Notes under the pieces: generated by a model | The model's database searches: none | What the model was told of the DNA's origin: nothing | What the model saw: the letters and a program-made list of their open reading frames with translations, nothing else | Part shown: in pieces, positions 7,576 through 14,972 of the stretch | Numbering within the stretch: the first letter of the stretch is position 1 | Layout: each line of letters begins with the position of its first letter | Source: a virus | Length of the DNA stretch: 22,459 nt | Virus record (IMG/VR): IMGVR_UViG_3300027704_000180 | Span: 1 to 22,459 of that record | Reading direction: 5' to 3' (one strand) | Position numbers and translations under genes: made by a program

Positions 7576-9177
7576 ATGGCGGAATTATTTGGGTTTGAGT
7601 TTAAAAGAAAAGGTGTAAGTCAGGAACAGGACATTGGTTCCTTTGCACCAAAGATAGATGACGAAGGTGCTATAACAGTCGCAGAAGGTGGCGCTTATGG
7701 TACCTACGTTGATCTTGAAGGCTCAACCAGAACCGAATCAGAACTCATTACAAGATACAGACGTATGGCTTTACAGCCAGAGTGTGAGCTTGCTGTAGAT
7801 GACATAGTTAATGAAACTATTGTCTATGGAGAAGAGCATAAGATTTGTGAATTGAATTTGGATAGTTTAGAAGCTAGTCCAAAACTTAAACAACTTATAC
7901 GTGAAGAATTTGATAACACATTAAGACTATTAGACTTTAATAGTAAGGGTTATGAAATCTTTAGACATTGGTACATTGATGGTAGACTATATTATCATGT
8001 AGTAATAGATCCTAAAGATCCAGAATCAGGTGTTAGAGAACTACGTTACATTGATCCAAGAAAAATTAAAAAGATCAGAACAGTAAACAAGCAAAGAGTT
8101 GGGAACCAGATAGCTGGACCTGGCGCTGTTACTATTACAAAAACAAAAGAAGAATACTTTATCTATAATGAAAAGGGCTTTACAGGATATCCTGGTGGCT
8201 CTCCAACTGCAGCTTCTGGTGAGCAAGGTGTTAAGATTGCCAGAGACTCTATCATTAATTGTACATCTGGTATGATGTCAGAAGATAATAGAATAGTATT
8301 ATCACATTTACATAAAGCTATTAAACCATTAAACCAATTACGTATTTTAGAAGATGCAACTGTTATCTATAGGATATCAAGAGCACCTGAAAGAAGAGTG
8401 TTCTATATTGATGTGGGTAATCTACCTAAGTTAAAAGCAGAACAGTATTTAAGAGACATGATGGTTAAGCATAAAAATAGATTAGTATATGATGCTGGTA
8501 CTGGAGAAGTAAGAGACGATCGTAAATTTATGACTATGTTAGAAGACTATTGGTTACCTAGAAGAGAAGGTGGCAGAGGTACTGAGATAACAACATTAGG
8601 TGCTGGTCAAAACTTAGGCGAATTAGATGACGTACTATACTTCCAAAAGAAATTATACAGATCATTAAATGTTCCTGTATCAAGATTAGAATCAGAGACT
8701 GGTTTCCAACTAGGTAGAAGTACAGAGATAAGTAGAGATGAATTAAAGTTCCAAAAGTTTATTGGTAGAACTCGTAATAGATTCTCAATATTATTTGATA
8801 AAGTTTTAGAGAAACAAATAGTACTTAAAGGTATTATGACTTTAGATGAATACAATGAAGCTAAAGAAAGTATCAGATATGACTTTATGGAAGACAATCA
8901 TTTCTCAGAACTTAAAGAGATGGAGATTCAAACAGAAAGAGTTAACGCCCTAAATAATATCGATCCATTTATTGGTAGATACTTCTCACAGAGATGGGCT
9001 AAGAAGAATATATTAAGAATGACAGATGAGCAAATGGAACAAATGGATGCTGAAATAGCACAGGAACAAGAAGATGGAACTATTCATCAAGACCTTGAAC
9101 CTGCTGGTAAAGAAGAGATGCCAGATGAACCAATAGACGGTGGTCCTCCAGAAGGTGAAGAACCGCCTGCTGAATAA
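7576..9177 (+). CDS. 20: Portal vertex protein gp20
   Basis: Dodecameric portal at the unique head vertex; it starts prohead assembly and is the channel for gp17-driven packaging. 533 residues, close to T4 (524). Recognisable segments: LITRYRRMALQPECELAVDDIVNE near the N-terminus, RHWYIDGRLYYHVVID, LRYIDPRKIKKIR, YRISRAPERRVFYIDVGNLP, the ...TMLEDYWLPRREGGRGTEI region, LDDVLYFQKKLYRSLNVP and ...FGRTRNRFS-like clip/stem residues around IGRTRNRFSILF. The C-terminus is a long acidic, Pro- and Gly-rich tail. It follows gp19 by 31 bases and begins after AAGGTGA at 7562-7568. No late-promoter box lies directly ahead, so it probably reads through from the gp19 promoter. Confidence 0.96.
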   Translation: MAELFGFEFKRKGVSQEQDIGSFAPKIDDEGAITVAEGGAYGTYVDLEGSTRTESELITRYRRMALQPECELAVDDIVNETIVYGEEHKICELNLDSLEASPKLKQLIREEFDNTLRLLDFNSKGYEIFRHWYIDGRLYYHVVIDPKDPESGVRELRYIDPRKIKKIRTVNKQRVGNQIAGPGAVTITKTKEEYFIYNEKGFTGYPGGSPTAASGEQGVKIARDSIINCTSGMMSEDNRIVLSHLHKAIKPLNQLRILEDATVIYRISRAPERRVFYIDVGNLPKLKAEQYLRDMMVKHKNRLVYDAGTGEVRDDRKFMTMLEDYWLPRREGGRGTEITTLGAGQNLGELDDVLYFQKKLYRSLNVPVSRLESETGFQLGRSTEISRDELKFQKFIGRTRNRFSILFDKVLEKQIVLKGIMTLDEYNEAKESIRYDFMEDNHFSELKEMEIQTERVNALNNIDPFIGRYFSQRWAKKNILRMTDEQMEQMDAEIAQEQEDGTIHQDLEPAGKEEMPDEPIDGGPPEGEEPPAE

Positions 9178-9178
9178 T

Positions 9179-9186
9179 TATAAATA
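9179..9186 (+). promoter_or_regulatory. T4-type late promoter box upstream of the gp67-like gene
   Basis: A perfect TATAAATA directly after the gp20 stop codon, followed by a second AAATA. Transcription would start near 9192, leaving about 16 bases of leader with AAGGA at 9196-9200. T4 also has a late promoter ahead of its head-core genes. Confidence 0.72.
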
Positions 9187-9207
9187 AATATACGTAAGGA
9201 TATTATT

Positions 9208-9486
9208 ATGCCAGAGAACAATAGTGACCAAATGATTAAATTTGCAGCACAAGGCAAGCCAGCAAAATTCGGTGACCAGTTTGGTGACCTAATGAAAGAT
9301 AAAGTTAATGCTGGTGTTGAAGCTATAAGAGCAAAAGTCGCAGCCAAGTTAGCAGGCCTTGACCCAACAGGAGATGTTGGTGATGGTGCTGAAGAAGGTG
9401 GTAATAACACTAGCACACAAGATGATGCTGAGATGGAATTAACACCTGAAGAAGAAAAAGAGCTTGATGCAGAAGAAGCAACATAA
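9208..9486 (+). CDS. 67: Prohead core protein, gp67-like
   Basis: 92 residues, close to T4 gp67 (80). gp67 is an internal scaffold component of the prohead that gp21 cleaves during maturation. The match is in design rather than in long sequence identity: an N-terminal helix (FGDLMKDKVNAGVEAIRAKV) followed by a highly acidic low-complexity tail of Asp, Glu, Gly and Asn. T4 gp67 has the same helix-then-acid-tail layout and the same position between gp20 and gp21. A late-promoter box and a ribosome binding site precede it. Because acidic tails evolve fast, the assignment is by synteny and composition and is only moderately sure. Confidence 0.6.
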   Translation: MPENNSDQMIKFAAQGKPAKFGDQFGDLMKDKVNAGVEAIRAKVAAKLAGLDPTGDVGDGAEEGGNNTSTQDDAEMELTPEEEKELDAEEAT

Positions 9487-9505
9487 GCCACAGGAGAAAT
9501 AACAG

Positions 9506-10072
9506 ATGAAGACTCTGACAACAATACTTGATGAGAATAGAAATCATGATTACGGAAATCCTAAGTCACCTGGTGACAAGGCTTTTGTAGATAAGCATGT
9601 AATTCAAAAAACAGACTACCCTCATAAACCTAAAAATGGTTCTAATGATGATATCTTTAGTGGTAAAAAGCAAAAGAAGAAAAAGAAAATAGCTGATCAA
9701 CCAGATGAACAAGCTGTATACGAAATGTCTGATGCACAGTCTAAGAAGAAAGAAGACATTGTTAAAGGTATGAAAAAAAATACTCATGACTTTATTAAAC
9801 GATATGGTAAAGATGCAGAGTCAGTTATGCATGCTACTGCTAATAAAATGGCAAACGAAAATTCCGTTTTAGAAAGTGTTATAAATGCTACAGAAGATAA
9901 AATTATAACTGTAGAGAATAAAGAATTTAAACTTACATTAGTTGATGCAAATGCATTAAAAAAAATCTACGAAGATTTGAATGATGTAAACAAAAAAGAA
10001 TTTGAATCAAAATTACAAACTAAAATTGGTACGCAACAATTAATTAGCTTTGCGTCTCAGTGGGGAGAATAA
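9506..10072 (+). CDS. Head-region protein with KGMKKN...KRYG motif (gp68 position)
   Basis: 188 residues, not firmly recognised. The N-terminal third is polar and Lys-rich (KKQKKKKK at about 54-61). The middle has a motif of the form KKKEDIVKGMKKNTHDF followed by KRYGKDAESVMHATANKMA. Similar stretches (KxKIVxGMKKN...F...YG..A..VMYATATKMA) recur, from memory, in structural-region proteins of marine T4-like phages. The C-terminal domain (about 125-188) is a compact charged region ending in SFASQWGE. It lies where T4 has gp68, another prohead core protein. A role as a core or internal head protein is inferred from position only. It starts 19 bases after the gp67-like gene and shares its likely transcript. 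Confidence 0.5.
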   Translation: MKTLTTILDENRNHDYGNPKSPGDKAFVDKHVIQKTDYPHKPKNGSNDDIFSGKKQKKKKKIADQPDEQAVYEMSDAQSKKKEDIVKGMKKNTHDFIKRYGKDAESVMHATANKMANENSVLESVINATEDKIITVENKEFKLTLVDANALKKIYEDLNDVNKKEFESKLQTKIGTQQLISFASQWGE

Positions 10073-10076
10073 GTAA

Positions 10077-10445
10077 ATGGCTGCTGTAGAATTATCAAAT
10101 CATTTAGCACCAGGTGGTGGTAAAATAGTACTGCTTTATAAGTCGGGTGGAACTGCTGCTGTAAACAAAACTTTAGCTAACTTAGCTACAGGTGGAGAAA
10201 CAGTTACTGCTGCAGACATCACACGTATATATTATACAGGTGCTGGTACATTAACTATAAAACGTAATACAACTCCTGTGTTCATTAGTGATGTTCATAC
10301 ATCTTTTGATTGGGATCTAAAAGAAGCTGGCATTTCACTTAGTGCAAATAATGATCAAGCAATTAATGTAGTTTTTTCAGATGCAAACAGCACAGCAATA
10401 ATAGAATTACAAAAAACTTCTAACCATAGTTCAACACAATACTAG
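10077..10445 (+). CDS. Hypothetical beta-rich protein in the head gene cluster
   Basis: 122 residues, not recognised. Composition and pattern suggest a small all-beta domain: short alternating hydrophobic stretches (GKIVLLYKSGG, ITRIYYTGAGTLTIKR, INVVFSDANSTAIIEL) separated by Gly, Asn and Thr turns. There is no Cys, no signal peptide and no membrane segment. It starts 4 bases after the preceding stop, with GGGGAG at the end of the previous gene as ribosome binding site, and lies 9 bases before gp21. Its position among prohead genes and its beta-sandwich look make a minor virion or decoration protein plausible. That is inference; T4 has no obvious counterpart here. Confidence 0.55.
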   Translation: MAAVELSNHLAPGGGKIVLLYKSGGTAAVNKTLANLATGGETVTAADITRIYYTGAGTLTIKRNTTPVFISDVHTSFDWDLKEAGISLSANNDQAINVVFSDANSTAIIELQKTSNHSSTQY

Positions 10446-10454
10446 GATAAACAG

Positions 10455-11111
10455 ATGAAACTTATTACAGAACTAAACGAAGAAGTAAAATATGTTGTTG
10501 AAGAAGTAGAAGGCAAAAAGAAAAATTACTTCATAGAAGGTGTCTTCATGCAAGGAGATATCAAGAATCGTAATGGTAGAATGTATCCTAAAGAGGTGCT
10601 TGCAAAAGAAGCAGCTCGTTATAATAAAGAATATATACAAAAGAATAAAGCGTATGGGGAGCTAGGTCATCCACAAGGACCTACAATTAACCTTGAACGT
10701 GTATCACATATGATAAAAAGTCTAACACCTGATGGATCAAACTTCATTGGTAAAGCTAAAATATTAGATACACCATACGGAAATATAGTAAAGAGTTTAA
10801 TTGACGAGGGAGCTCAGCTTGGAGTTAGTTCCAGAGGTATGGGAACACTAAAAGAAAAGCAAGGTGGCGCTCAAGAAGTACAGTCAGATTTTATGTTATC
10901 AACAGCAGCTGATATAGTTGCTGACCCTTCCGCACCAGAAGCATTTGTTAATGGTGTCATGGAAGGAGTTGAGTGGGTTTATAATGCAGCTTCATCTTCA
11001 TACAGTGCTATGCAGGTTGTAGATGAAATTAAGAAAGTGGGAATAAAAGATGCGAAAAAACTTGAAGAACACAAGATTGCTTTGTTCAATAAGTTTATGC
11101 GTAACTTATAA
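10455..11111 (+). CDS. 21: Prohead protease gp21
   Basis: Serine protease of the herpesvirus-assemblin-like type that cleaves scaffold, core and capsid proteins during head maturation. 218 residues, similar to T4 gp21 (212). Visible motifs: YFIEGVFMQGDIKNRNGRMY at 25-44, AYGELGHPQGPTI with the catalytic His72, and LGVSSRGMGTL with the catalytic serine at 125 or 126. The later AADIVADPSAPEAFVNG is typical of phage proheads proteases of this family. It precedes its substrates gp22 and gp23, the usual order. It starts 9 bases after the previous gene with a weak AGGA binding site and probably depends on the promoter at 9179. Confidence 0.95.
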   Translation: MKLITELNEEVKYVVEEVEGKKKNYFIEGVFMQGDIKNRNGRMYPKEVLAKEAARYNKEYIQKNKAYGELGHPQGPTINLERVSHMIKSLTPDGSNFIGKAKILDTPYGNIVKSLIDEGAQLGVSSRGMGTLKEKQGGAQEVQSDFMLSTAADIVADPSAPEAFVNGVMEGVEWVYNAASSSYSAMQVVDEIKKVGIKDAKKLEEHKIALFNKFMRNL

Positions 11112-11122
11112 TAATTAAATTT

Positions 11123-11130
11123 TATAAATA
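11123..11130 (+). promoter_or_regulatory. T4-type late promoter box upstream of gp22
   Basis: A perfect TATAAATA in the 49-base gap between gp21 and gp22. The predicted transcription start is about 11136, giving a 25-base leader with AAGGAG at 11148-11153. It would drive gp22 and gp23, the most abundant head proteins. Confidence 0.75.
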
Positions 11131-11160
11131 ATAGAATAAACAATAAGAAGGAGTCCAAAG

Positions 11161-12318
11161 ATGGCCAATAAAAAAATCGAACAGGTAGTCGAAGATGACG
11201 ATCTGCTAGAGGCCAGCAAGGAAACTGACGACCAACAACTCGACGAGTTTAAAGCTGACGCTACTGGTGGAGAAGGTGCTTTATCATCTGTGATTAAAGA
11301 TGCAGAAGTTCCGGAACCCCATAGCACAGGCTCAGCAGCTCGAGGTGCTGACAAGAATGCTGGAGAGTCTATGAATTCTCCCGTTGCAGCAACTAAAGCG
11401 TCAGTATCTAAAGCTAGCATAATCTCACAAGTCATGGGTAAGATGAATGGAATGAGCAAAGACTCATTACAGAAACTTGCAGGAGAAGTAGACACGTATG
11501 GTAAAAACAAATTACCAGCATCTAAATCTCAATCACATGGTAAAGACGCAATGCCTAAATTGGCAGCTGGTAAAGTGACACAACAGGAAGCTATAGATGC
11601 TACTGCTGAGATCTTTGCTGGAGAAGAGCTATCGGAAGAAATGACTTCTAAAGCTCAAACAATTTTTGAAGCAACAGTAAATGCTAAGATGATTGAACTT
11701 GCTAACCATATGCATGAAGAGTATAACACTAAACTTGATGAAAGCAAAGAAGTCTTTCAAAAAGATTTAACAGACAGAGTAGATGAGTATCTTGATTACG
11801 TCACAGAAGAGTGGATGAAAGAGAACGAAGTTGCAATAGAGAATGCACTTAAAGTCGAAGTGGCTGAAAGATTTATGACAAGTATCAAAGATCTGTTTAC
11901 AGAAAATTATATTTCTGTACCAGAAGATAAAGTTGATCTTGTTGCTGAACTTGAGCTACAAAAAGAAGAACTTGAAGGAAAGTTAGAAGAGCAAGTCCAA
12001 GCTGCTATTAATACTAGAAAAGAAACTGATAACTTAGTTGCTTTTAAAGTGTTTTCAGAAGCATGTGATGGTTTAACACTAACACAAAAAGACAAGCTAA
12101 CAAAACTTTCAGAAAGTATAGAATATGCTGATCCATCTGATTACGCTAATAAGATTGATCAATTGAAAGAACACTACTTCACAAATAAGAAAGCCATTAC
12201 TGAAGCAGAAGATCTTAATAGTGACCCTGTAGATGTAGATGCAGAGGCGCCAGCCAATAAACAGACTGGTCCAATGAGTGTATATTCACAGGCAATCTCA
12301 AGAAGTATTCGAAAATAA
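11161..12318 (+). CDS. 22: Prohead scaffolding protein gp22
   Basis: Main internal scaffold of the prohead, destroyed by gp21 before packaging. 385 residues, longer than T4 gp22 (269). It is highly charged and Glu-rich, with predicted long helices and coiled coil from about 165 to 345 (for example VDLVAELELQKEELEGKLEEQ). The N-terminal 140 residues are low-complexity and probably disordered. The late part ending in GPMSVYSQAISRSIRK is the usual gp22 C-terminus in marine T4-like phages. Several sites fit the T4 gp21 rule (Leu/Ile-x-Glu before Ala/Gly/Ser): LLE/A after residue 17, IFE/A after 170, LDE/S after 194, LSE/S after 318 and ITE/A after 348. It is preceded by a late promoter box and AAGGAG, and followed by gp23. 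Confidence 0.93.
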   Translation: MANKKIEQVVEDDDLLEASKETDDQQLDEFKADATGGEGALSSVIKDAEVPEPHSTGSAARGADKNAGESMNSPVAATKASVSKASIISQVMGKMNGMSKDSLQKLAGEVDTYGKNKLPASKSQSHGKDAMPKLAAGKVTQQEAIDATAEIFAGEELSEEMTSKAQTIFEATVNAKMIELANHMHEEYNTKLDESKEVFQKDLTDRVDEYLDYVTEEWMKENEVAIENALKVEVAERFMTSIKDLFTENYISVPEDKVDLVAELELQKEELEGKLEEQVQAAINTRKETDNLVAFKVFSEACDGLTLTQKDKLTKLSESIEYADPSDYANKIDQLKEHYFTNKKAITEAEDLNSDPVDVDAEAPANKQTGPMSVYSQAISRSIRK

Positions 12319-12334
12319 TTAATCTAAAAGACCC

Positions 12335-12342
12335 AAGGAGGG
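12335..12342 (+). promoter_or_regulatory. Very strong ribosome binding site of gp23
   Basis: AAGGAGGG is a near-complete complement of the 16S rRNA tail and lies 9 bases before the gp23 ATG. It is the strongest such site in the window, in keeping with the most abundant virion protein. Confidence 0.75.
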
Positions 12343-12351
12343 AATCCAACA

Positions 12352-13719
12352 ATGCAATTAACTGAAGAGCTACAAAATAAGTGGCAGCCCATACTTGAGC
12401 ATTCAGATCTTCCAGAAATTAAAGATCCTCACAAACGCCAAGTAACAGCAGCCTTATTAGAAAATACTGAAATCGCTTTAAAAGAGCAAGCTCAGTTCGC
12501 GCCTCAGAGCTTATTAGAAACATCACCTACAAATGCAATGGGTGCATCATCTAGTACAGCTGGTGACGGTGCAGTCGATATATACGATCCGGTTTTAATA
12601 TCTCTTGTTAGAAGAGCTATGCCTAACCTAGTCGCATATGATATTATGGGTGTACAACCAATGACAGGTCCTACAGGACTTATCTTTGCTATGCGCTCAC
12701 GCTACACAAGCCAAACAGGAACTGAAGCATTCTACGACGAAGCAAATACAGCTCACTCTGTATCTGCTGTTGTGTCTGAAGCTGCATCTACTGTAGGTAA
12801 ATCTGACGGTAACCTAGGTGATTCACCTGCAGATGGTTATTTGAATAGTACAGTTTCAAATGTGGAACTATACAATTTCATGTCAGGTATGACAACAGCT
12901 CAATCTGAAGCAGCTGAAGCTCAAACTACTAATACAATTCCAGAGATGGCATTTAGTATTGAGAAGATTGCTGTAACAGCATTATCACGTGCTCTAAAAG
13001 CTGAGTACACAATGGAATTAGCACAAGACTTAAAAGCTATCCATGGATTAGATGCTGAAACAGAACTAGCTAACATCCTTTCAACTGAAATATTAGCAGA
13101 GATCAACAGAGAATTAGTAAGAACTGTTGGTGTTATAGCTAAAGTTGGAGCACAAGAAGGAACAACTACTGTTGGTAAATTTGATCTAGACACCGACTCA
13201 AATGGTCGTTGGATGGTTGAAAAGTTCAAAGGCTTAATGTTTGCAATCGAAAGAGAAGCTAACGCTATAGCAAAAGGAACAAGACGTGGTAAAGGTAACA
13301 TAGTCATATGTAGATCTGATGTTGCATCAGCATTACAAATGGCAGGTGTTCTTGACTACACACCAGCACTTAACTCAAACAATCTAAATGTAGATGACAC
13401 AGGATCAACCTTCGCAGGTGTTCTTAATGGTCGTATCAAAGTATATGTAGATCCATATGCTGGTGATAACTATATGACAGTTGGTTACAAAGGCTCTAGT
13501 GCTTTTGATGCTGGACTGTTCTATTGTCCATATGTGCCATTACAGATGGTAAGAGCAGTTGGAGAAGATTCTTTCCAACCAAAAATTGGATTTAAGACAC
13601 GTTATGGTGTTGTAGAAAATCCATTTGCAAGAGGAACTGCTGCAATCGCTGCTGCAGGTACTATTGTACAGTCTCAAAATGAGTACTACAGAAAAGTTGT
13701 TGTTAACAATCTTATGTAA
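12352..13719 (+). CDS. 23: Major capsid protein gp23
   Basis: HK97-fold protein that forms the head lattice. 455 residues before processing; T4 gp23 has 521 and marine relatives are typically shorter. Conserved segments: TNAMGASSSTAGDGAVDIYD, PVLISLVRRAMPNLVAYDI, GVQPMTGPTGLIFAMRSRY, EMAFSIEKIAVTALSRALKA, AEYTMELAQDLKAIHGLDAE and the C-terminal FKTRYGVVENPF. A likely gp21 cleavage lies after E56 in SLLETSPTN (Leu-x-Glu rule, although Thr follows instead of Ala/Gly/Ser), which would leave a mature protein of about 399 residues. It follows gp22 by 33 bases with a very strong ribosome binding site and is followed by a transcription terminator. Confidence 0.97.
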   Translation: MQLTEELQNKWQPILEHSDLPEIKDPHKRQVTAALLENTEIALKEQAQFAPQSLLETSPTNAMGASSSTAGDGAVDIYDPVLISLVRRAMPNLVAYDIMGVQPMTGPTGLIFAMRSRYTSQTGTEAFYDEANTAHSVSAVVSEAASTVGKSDGNLGDSPADGYLNSTVSNVELYNFMSGMTTAQSEAAEAQTTNTIPEMAFSIEKIAVTALSRALKAEYTMELAQDLKAIHGLDAETELANILSTEILAEINRELVRTVGVIAKVGAQEGTTTVGKFDLDTDSNGRWMVEKFKGLMFAIEREANAIAKGTRRGKGNIVICRSDVASALQMAGVLDYTPALNSNNLNVDDTGSTFAGVLNGRIKVYVDPYAGDNYMTVGYKGSSAFDAGLFYCPYVPLQMVRAVGEDSFQPKIGFKTRYGVVENPFARGTAAIAAAGTIVQSQNEYYRKVVVNNLM

Positions 13720-13743
13720 GAGGATTTAACATTAACAAATTAG

Positions 13744-13774
13744 AAAGAGGGTTCTTCGGAGCCCTCTTTTTTTT
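13744..13774 (+). terminator. Intrinsic terminator after gp23
   Basis: An 11-bp stem (AAAGAGGGTTC at 13744-13754 with GAGCCCTCTTT at 13759-13769, one G-U pair) closes a UUCG tetraloop at 13755-13758. A run of eight T at 13767-13774 follows. This is a textbook rho-independent terminator and would end the late structural transcript after gp23. Confidence 0.95.
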
Positions 13775-13776
13775 GG

Positions 13777-13784
13777 CATAAATA
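13777..13784 (+). promoter_or_regulatory. T4-type late promoter box immediately before the gp3-like gene
   Basis: CATAAATA, one change from TATAAATA, begins 3 bases after the terminator T-run. With T4 spacing (box at -13 to -6) the transcription start would be 13790, the A of the ATG itself, so the transcript would have no leader. Confidence 0.55.
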
Positions 13785-13789
13785 GTATC

Positions 13790-14398
13790 ATGGCAATATT
13801 AGATACCCAACCAACGAACCCTCAGTTCTTATCACCTCTAGGATTTAACTTTCAAATAAGAAAGCTACCTAATGTGAACTACTTTGCACAGTCAGTTAAC
13901 CTACCAAGTGTAACTGTTGGTAATGCAGAATTGCCAACACCATTTAAAAGAGTACCTATACCAGGTGATGAAATGACCTTGGGAGATTTGTCTGTTTCAT
14001 TTAAAGTAGATGAAGATATGAAAAATTATATTGAAATATATAATTGGATGCAGTACATATCCTTCCCTGAAAGTTTTACACAAAGTAAAGAAGTATATAA
14101 TAAAGATGGTTTGGGAGGACTTACTGGTTTAAAAAATGTACAAAGAACAGGACGTTCATTAGGTGAAGGATCAATGAGTGATGCTACACTAACTGTATTA
14201 AGTAGTGCATCTAAACCTAATCTATCTATAACATATCAAGATTGTTTTCCAACATCTTTATCCGATCTAGTATTTGATACCAGACAATCAGATGTAGATT
14301 ATATAGAAGCCTCAGTTACATTTAGATTTAAATTTTTTAATATAGATAAAATAAGCTCCTCAGGAAATAGTAACACTGCAGTACGAATAAACGGTTGA
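13790..14398 (+). CDS. 3: Tail completion / tube terminator protein, gp3-like
   Basis: 202 residues. The N-terminal pattern FNFQIRKLPNVNYFAQSVNLP, then LPTPFKRVPIPGDEMTLGDLSVSFKVDEDMKNY, resembles the tail-tube fold shared by gp19 and the tube terminator gp3. Marine T4-like phages commonly carry gp3 directly after gp23, which supports the name; T4 gp3 has 176 residues and the direct similarity is weak by eye. It would cap the tail tube and help lock the sheath. No purine-rich ribosome binding site precedes the ATG, and a late-promoter box ends 5 bases before it, so a leaderless mRNA is possible. The terminator upstream isolates it from gp23. It could alternatively be an extra tail-tube-like protein. 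Confidence 0.6.
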   Translation: MAILDTQPTNPQFLSPLGFNFQIRKLPNVNYFAQSVNLPSVTVGNAELPTPFKRVPIPGDEMTLGDLSVSFKVDEDMKNYIEIYNWMQYISFPESFTQSKEVYNKDGLGGLTGLKNVQRTGRSLGEGSMSDATLTVLSSASKPNLSITYQDCFPTSLSDLVFDTRQSDVDYIEASVTFRFKFFNIDKISSSGNSNTAVRING

Positions 14399-14423
14399 CC
14401 TAGACTACACAATCTAGTATATT
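14395..14423 (+). promoter_or_regulatory. Sigma70-type promoter for the recombination block
   Basis: TTGACC (14395-14400, 5 of 6 to consensus) is separated by exactly 17 bases from TATATT (14418-14423, 5 of 6). Transcription would start near 14430, ahead of the ribosome binding site at 14431. The -35 overlaps the stop codon of the gp3-like gene. The host RNA polymerase would use it early in infection for the recombination and regulatory genes. Confidence 0.7.
14400..14417. repeat. Inverted repeat inside the promoter spacer
   Basis: CTAGA (14400-14404) and TCTAG (14413-14417) form a perfect 5-bp inverted repeat with an 8-base centre. It spans the last base of the -35 and the whole spacer, up to the -10. 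It could be an operator for a repressor or activator, but 5-bp arms in AT-rich DNA can occur by chance. Confidence 0.35.
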
Positions 14424-14430
14424 AAATTGT

Positions 14431-14435
14431 GGAGG
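14431..14435 (+). promoter_or_regulatory. Ribosome binding site selecting the ATG at 14442
   Basis: GGAGG lies 6 bases before ATG at 14442. It shows that the in-frame TTG at 14427, which precedes this site, is not the start. Confidence 0.8.
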
Positions 14436-14441
14436 TTTGTT

Positions 14442-14972
14442 ATGAACATATTTGTATTAGATAGAGATCCTAAGATCGCAGCATATCAGATGTGCGATAA
14501 GCATGTAGTTAAAATGATACTAGAATCAGCTCAAATGTTATCAGCTGTACTAGATTGTCAGTATAAGAATAAACATAGAAGCAAAGATAATGAACCTGTG
14601 ATAGAACGATTTGGCCTACCAGGCTATCCTAAAGCTCATGCAAAACATCCTTGTACCTTATGGGTTAGAGCATCAAAACAAAATGCTATGTGGTTAGTAA
14701 AACATATGAGAGCCTTATGTTTTGAATACTTTAAACGATACAATAAGTTTCATAAGTATGACGCATACCCTTTATTGTATGAGGCACAATTAAAGTATTG
14801 TGAATTTGAACAACCATGTGCAACAGAATTTGTACAAGCAATAACAAATAAAGAATTACATAGAGATGATCCAGTAGAAGGATACAGAGAGTATTATAGA
14901 AAAGAGAAAGCTCATTTCTGTACTTGGAAGCATGGTGACATACCAGAATGGTTTAGCAATGACATTAGATGA
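14442..14972 (+). CDS. Conserved phage protein with CDKHVVKM motif, function unknown
   Basis: 176 residues from the ATG that follows GGAGG. The N-terminus MNIFVLDRDPKIAAYQMCDKHVVKMILES is a pattern I recognise from a widespread family of phage hypothetical proteins. Other likely conserved spots are HPCTLWVRASKQNAMWL (a His-Pro-Cys and Trp-rich segment), the YPLLYEAQLKYCEFE region and YREYYRKEKAHFCTWKHGDIPEW. The repeated Cys, His, Asp and Trp residues suggest an enzyme or metal-binding protein, but no catalytic scheme can be named from sequence. There is no signal peptide or membrane segment. It is the first gene after the sigma70-type promoter, so it is probably made early, and it heads a run of DNA recombination genes. 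A link with DNA metabolism is inferred from context. Confidence 0.75.
   Translation: MNIFVLDRDPKIAAYQMCDKHVVKMILESAQMLSAVLDCQYKNKHRSKDNEPVIERFGLPGYPKAHAKHPCTLWVRASKQNAMWLVKHMRALCFEYFKRYNKFHKYDAYPLLYEAQLKYCEFEQPCATEFVQAITNKELHRDDPVEGYREYYRKEKAHFCTWKHGDIPEWFSNDIR

Noticed and set aside
1473-9787. Open frames of 60-146 codons on the minus strand opposite the structural genes
   Set aside because: They lie wholly inside well-identified genes, have Ser-, Phe- and Ile-rich compositions typical of antisense frames, lack ribosome binding sites and show no domain pattern.
14427-14441. TTG at 14427 as the start of the CDKHVVKM gene
   Set aside because: It precedes the GGAGG ribosome binding site that is well spaced for the ATG at 14442, and the extra residues are the site itself translated.
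14932-14958. ATG at 14932 as the start of uvsY
   Set aside because: It lengthens the overlap with the previous gene, has no well-spaced binding site, and the T4 N-terminus aligns with the ATG at 14959.
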